Origin: Callaeas wilsoni
Taxonomy: Eukaryota; Chordata; Aves; Passeriformes; Callaeidae
DNA length: 64,000 nt
Reading direction: 5' to 3'
Assembly: GCA_013398955.1 (NCBI GenBank)
Contig: VWPU01004207.1
Coordinates: 1-64,000 of the forward strand
The position numbers and the translations under genes are program-made. Positions 59,550-64,000 of the stretch are shown in pieces. Below the pieces are notes generated by a model, which was given only the letters and a program-made list of their open reading frames with translations, was not told the origin of the DNA and searched no databases. Positions within the stretch are counted from its first letter, which is position 1; each line of letters starts with the position of its first letter.

Positions 59550-60837
59550 CTGGGGAACAACAGCATAGCAGCAGTAAGACGGGGAGGCAGGAAGGACAGG
59601 GGTGAGTAAATTTTGTTTCCTCAAAGAAGAAATGAAACAGTGGGTGTTAAATACACAGGACTGACTACCTTTTACTGGCTTCTTGATTAAAGAAAACTTG
59701 AAAGAAGAAGTGGTTAGACATTCGGCTCTTCTGCAGCCAGTGTGAATACAGGGTGCTAATGTGGAAAAAGTCACAGTGGGTACTGACTAACAGACTGCTC
59801 AGAAAGTCCCATAATGCCCACAGTGACACTGTCACGTCTTAAGAGCCTACGTGTAGCCATTTTTACTTACTTTACTGTTAAGTTTCCTTATATTTTTATT
59901 AATAAATATCTGCATGTGTTCTGAACAGAAGAGGACTGGTCAAGCTGTCATATTCTTCGAAATTCTCTATTTCTCAGCTTCCCTCCCCATGCAACACACA
60001 AAAGAAGAAAGCATCACTCAGTGAATTGCTTCTCCTGTTTCTTTACAAAGACTGACAAGAACCAGAAAACATTCTCATAAAAAGGACAAGCTACGATGAC
60101 AAACAAAATTTTTTTATCCCATTGAAAGAAAATGATTAATTTCTCACCTGATGGATTTCACCTGACTAAACCAACCCTCACATTTCAAGTTTTCCAAGTC
60201 AGATTCTGAACAGCAGCAAGAAAAATGGCTTAGTGTTTGGAAAATATAGTAATGACATACATTTGAGGTACAAAGACAAAACTATAGAGGTGTACACTGA
60301 GCACCCACACATCAAGGAATGTGGTTTAGCAGTTTCATATTAGGTATAACTTTTGCCTTGTGTACTCAGGGGAAATGAAGTATTTAAGTCACTTACTAGT
60401 CCTTCAAAATATCTTGTATCTAGTCAACTTATACAGTACTACTAAGTTCTCCGAAAATGACTCCAGGAACTTATCTACAGGCTACTGCTCTGATTCCTTG
60501 CTGCAAATAACAGTTTCTCAGTTTATCTTAACAATTTCCTTTCATCAATATAACTTGAACATTCAGCTCTCCTTGTGCCTAACTGGAACTCAAGAATGTG
60601 TTTTTGGGAAAACCTTTATTCAAAGTTCCTGCTAGTAGGAACTTTGCCAAGGAAATTAATTTTGAAGTTGTGAATTTTTTTGGACAGGTCGTTTGGTTAA
60701 GTCCTTGGAGCACATCATTGTTTTGCTTCAACAACTCAGCTAGAAAACTGTCTTACCACCTCTCCAAGGGTGAAACCTGGCTCAATGATGGAAAATTAAC
60801 TTGCTTTCAAGAATGAATAGATAAAAATGAAACTCAC

Positions 60838-61090
60838 CTGTTAGCAGAGTTTATGCAAAGAGGTTTTGCCTGCAGTGTGAAGAGCACAAACCTTCCCTTC
60901 TCCTCGCTCCTGCTCAGGCTTCTGGTGAGGCTGTCCTCCTCCCAGCTGTGAGCAAGGCTGTCCGTGAAACAGCGCAGGAAAGGAGGAGGAGATTGTGTTT
61001 CAGCTCCTGTGCTCCTTATGGTTCATCTGTGAAGGAGTCAGCCCAGCCCAGCCCTCTCCTCACTCACCCACTCATTCATAAGTGAGAGAT
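60838..61090 (-). other. Candidate first exon or leader exon of GPR68
   Basis: On the minus strand the sequence ends in a perfect donor (CAG then GTGAGT, plus-strand complement at 60,832-60,840). It is preceded by about 250 bases of relatively GC-rich sequence with no recognisable coding content. It could be the 5' exon spliced to 59,549 or directly to 46,614. The upstream border is arbitrary, and no clear TATA box or CpG island was seen. Confidence 0.27.
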
Positions 61091-61479
61091 GAGAGTGCCA
61101 AAAGCAGGCACTAAATACAGAGATTGCAAAGCAGACAGAGTGGTCTTCCCAGCTGTCCCCACCGGCACACGCACTGACCAGCAGAGAACTGCACTGTGAT
61201 CACAGCAGCTGGTGCAGAGGCCAAATACAGCTGCTTCCAGCTTATCTAAACACACACAGATGTTGCCTCATGCAGGCATATTGAAAAGTATACAGAGTGT
61301 TAGTGTTGTTATCAGTATCATTTACAGTAAGTTGTTTCTAGAGCTCGCGGAGATCAGACCATTACATCCAAATGCAGCAGAAGGTGATCTCTGCACAAGG
61401 AAGCATCTTCTCTCACTGTAAAAGAGCAAGGGCTGTAGGGAGGGGCAGTTCCTTCCTCTCTTGTCTACAGAGCCAGACA

Positions 61480-61540
61480 GTCTGAGGCATAAACACACCA
61501 AAGGGCTTGCCCAAGGTCATTCAGGAAGAGTGTAGCCGAT
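61480..61540 (+). repeat. Possible ancient MIR-like SINE fragment
   Basis: 'tctgaggcataaacac' followed by an exact 'ttgcccaaggtca' and a following 'ggaagagtgtagcc' matches, in order, the conserved region of MIR elements (ctgaggcacagag ... ttgcccaaggtcacac). MIR-like remnants occur at low density in birds. Confidence 0.4.
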
Positions 61541-64000
61541 GAAAAAGCTGACCTCCTGCTAACTCACACCACTACCCGTATTCCCACAGGAGTGAAAGCT
61601 GCACTGTGGGATATGAATTAAATTGCCTGTCACTCAAACTGAAACACACTACTCTTAAAAACACAGATAGGGACAAATTACATCATTGAAGCTGGGAACA
61701 ACAGCTGTTACCAGCTCAGGCTCTAAACTGGTGCGTAACTCACGTGATGCGGTGCTCTGCCGTGTTGCTCTAGGGACACCAGTGGCACTGCATGGCCAGA
61801 ACAGCACCCAACCAGAGCTCCCCTCTGCTCACTGCAATGGGCAACAGTGCTCCAAGGACAGCCAGGCACAGTGAGTCTGGAAACAGGAATCTTGTGCAGG
61901 AAACTCCAAGACGTGTTCTCCATTTCCAGCCTGGTGGAAAGCAGAGTGATGTGAGCACAGAAACAAAATAGAAAAAATAAAACAAACCAAACCAGGGAGA
62001 AGACAAAAGAACATTTAGAAAACTTGGAAATACTCCAGGAGTACCCATGGCTAACATCAGAAACAGTATCAAAAATAACTCCTCATCCCAAACACAGGCA
62101 AAGGGCTCCTCAGGTACAACAGGCTAACAAATGGCAGAGCCCTTCTTCTGCCAGGGTCTCTGGCAGATCAGAGATCTAAAATTATCTGCAGGGTTAAGAA
62201 ACCTCTCTGAGTTTCTGAGAGGGATGCAGCTAAAGAAATAGGAAATTCTTGGATATGGTCATGAAAGGCTGCAACGAGCAGAGAACAGTCCTTTGCAGGC
62301 TCATCATGCTGCTTGGATGATGTCAGAGGTCAGGCAGCACACCTGGCTGAACAGGCAAGGCACAGGCTCCTGAACACCCTCCGCAATACTACGAAATATA
62401 AATGGTTGGTGTCAAATTTATTAGGACTACTGGGAGTACTCCCTCCTCTGATTAATTTTTGTTGTTGTTGTTTGGTTGTGGTTTAATTTTTTTTAAATTT
62501 TGTACTCATTTAATATTTAATATTTATTTTTAAATACATTTATAAGAATATATATATCAAGAAAATCGCCCAGACTGGGACCTTTCAGGAAGTGAAATAA
62601 AACATTTTTTAAATACCTCTTAATCCAAAATTATGCACCCTTGGATACTGCAACACTTCTATTGAAGAATTTATAAAAGATGGTATTAAGAAAATGAAGT
62701 GCAGTAACTTCCTTAGTAGTATGTGCACTTTTGTTCAGTAAAAAGAAGGGCATTACTTGCCTTCCCTGAGAGACTGTCTAGTGCAGAGATCATGTGGTAT
62801 CCAGTTCTCACTGGTGGCTGCAGGGAAAGCATTACACCTTCTGCAGGGTCCAGGCTGCAGATAGGGGACAAGCCCTGAGAAGACACACAGACAGTAACTA
62901 CCCTTTGGGTGCCAGGGAAAGCAGAGATACTGGCAGAGGTAACATCGTGGGCAGTATCTCTTTCCTCGTTCCCACCTTGGCTGCAGTTGTCATGCTGATA
63001 TGTGTACATGCTCAAAGATGTCTTACACAGATGTTGGATAGAGGTGGAGAGAATATCCAGAAAGCACAGCCTGAACCTTGGTCATCAAACATAATACAGG
63101 TCTATCAGAGGGGGCTAAAAAGGCAGCACTTGACCCATGCAGCTGGTAAATTACACCTTGCAAGAGAAGAAACAATGACTTCACAAACCTCCCTCTCAGA
63201 AAATTACAGAGGAAAATAAACTCCAGAAAAATCTTGGGTTTGTTTCTTTTTCATCCAGACATTCTGTTTTGCTTGTCTCAGCATGCAGATGCTGTAAAGC
63301 AGGTAACCAAAATAGTGGGATTTAGGGGCTTGGGCCACCTGCCCTCATCACTTCCAAGGGAGCAGAGCCATGTGTTGCCACCTCCATCACACACACTCAG
63401 CTGCTGCACGTTGGCCATATTTAAAACTCTCAAAATGAAAAGAAATAACATTTTTGTAGCCTTTTATCTCCATGAATTATACAGTAGTTATTAAAGCTGA
63501 CAAATAGCTATTACTCGCTACAAGTAGCAATTCTAGCTTTTTGCTCACTTTGGTCAAATCACTTTAATGCCTGTGATGATTAAGTAACACTACTGAATTG
63601 AATTGCTCCTGGCTTGCGTATGTCAAAACCAGAAGCAGCAAGATTCAAAAAGAATGGAGCTAAACTGGCATTATAAATGTCACAGATGCTATGGAAATGC
63701 AGCAGGAAGGAGGTCATCTAGATAATCTCCTCACCCATTGAGGAAAGCTAGACTAGCTCCTCTAGAGCTTCGGATTCTCTTAAATTGCCATTAAGGAAGA
63801 TTCTGCCTTACCTCTTGCAATGTCTCCATTCTCTGTCTAAGGGCTGTTCTTAAGAAGCTTGCACTAATACAAAAATCTTTACCTTCCGTGTTTCCAATTC
63901 ATTTATCTTTTTATTGTCCTTCTGTGAATATACATGAAAAACAGGCTATTGCTACCTTTCTCAATATTGATAATTTAAATGTCTGAGGATTAATCATGCT
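61541..64000. other. Non-coding sequence to the window end
   Basis: No exon or repeat family recognised. A short very AT-rich stretch lies at 62,460-62,560. In mammals CCDC88C follows GPR68 on the same strand, but I could not identify any of its exons here. Confidence 0.5.

Noticed and set aside
61541..64000. Search for the 3' end of CCDC88C, expected by synteny
   Set aside because: No minus-strand frame resembled its C-terminal region. The gene probably begins beyond the window.

Overview
The window looks like a stretch of bird nuclear genome, most likely a songbird or another neoavian. It is AT-rich and gene-poor. It carries several chicken-repeat-1 (CR1) LINE fragments with the typical eight-base tail motif, and LTR fragments of a kind I associate with passerine endogenous retroelements. 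Its two recognisable genes have the exon-intron form and neighbourhood of vertebrate DGLUCY and GPR68, which lie next to each other in mammals too (human chromosome 14q32). No tRNA, rRNA or CRISPR array was seen. No prokaryotic signals were seen.

Layout. Bases 1-12,062 are upstream of the first gene. They hold a TA-rich microsatellite, a CR1 fragment, and a more GC-rich block at about 5.6-9.3 kb. That block contains an LTR-like segment (7.45-7.97 kb, minus strand) flanked by decayed sequence I could not identify. A short exon with strong splice sites at 12,063-12,137 is a candidate untranslated leader exon. From 15,554 to 40,460, twelve coding exons on the plus strand join in frame. They give a complete 615-residue DGLUCY protein (mitochondrial D-glutamate cyclase), with GT-AG borders throughout. 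A candidate poly(A) signal follows at 40,599, and an LTR element starts about 130 bases later. That element contains the only unresolved base (41,012), which sits between two near-identical 49-base copies.

The intronless GPR68 coding region lies on the minus strand at 45,404-46,480. It encodes a 358-residue proton-sensing G-protein-coupled receptor, tail-to-tail with DGLUCY. A good splice acceptor sits 134 bases upstream of its start codon, so non-coding leader exons are expected further right. Two minus-strand candidates (59,440-59,549 and the one ending at 60,838) would fit. The intervening 13 kb holds two CR1 copies, one of which keeps decayed reverse-transcriptase sequence, plus an AT-rich microsatellite and a 19-base minisatellite. 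The last 3 kb holds nothing I recognise beyond a possible ancient MIR-like fragment.

The two genes are functionally unrelated: one is a mitochondrial amino-acid enzyme, the other a cell-surface pH sensor. Their adjacency is conserved synteny and not a pathway. No previously undescribed system is demonstrated. The most unusual unexplained piece is the 5.6-9.3 kb block.
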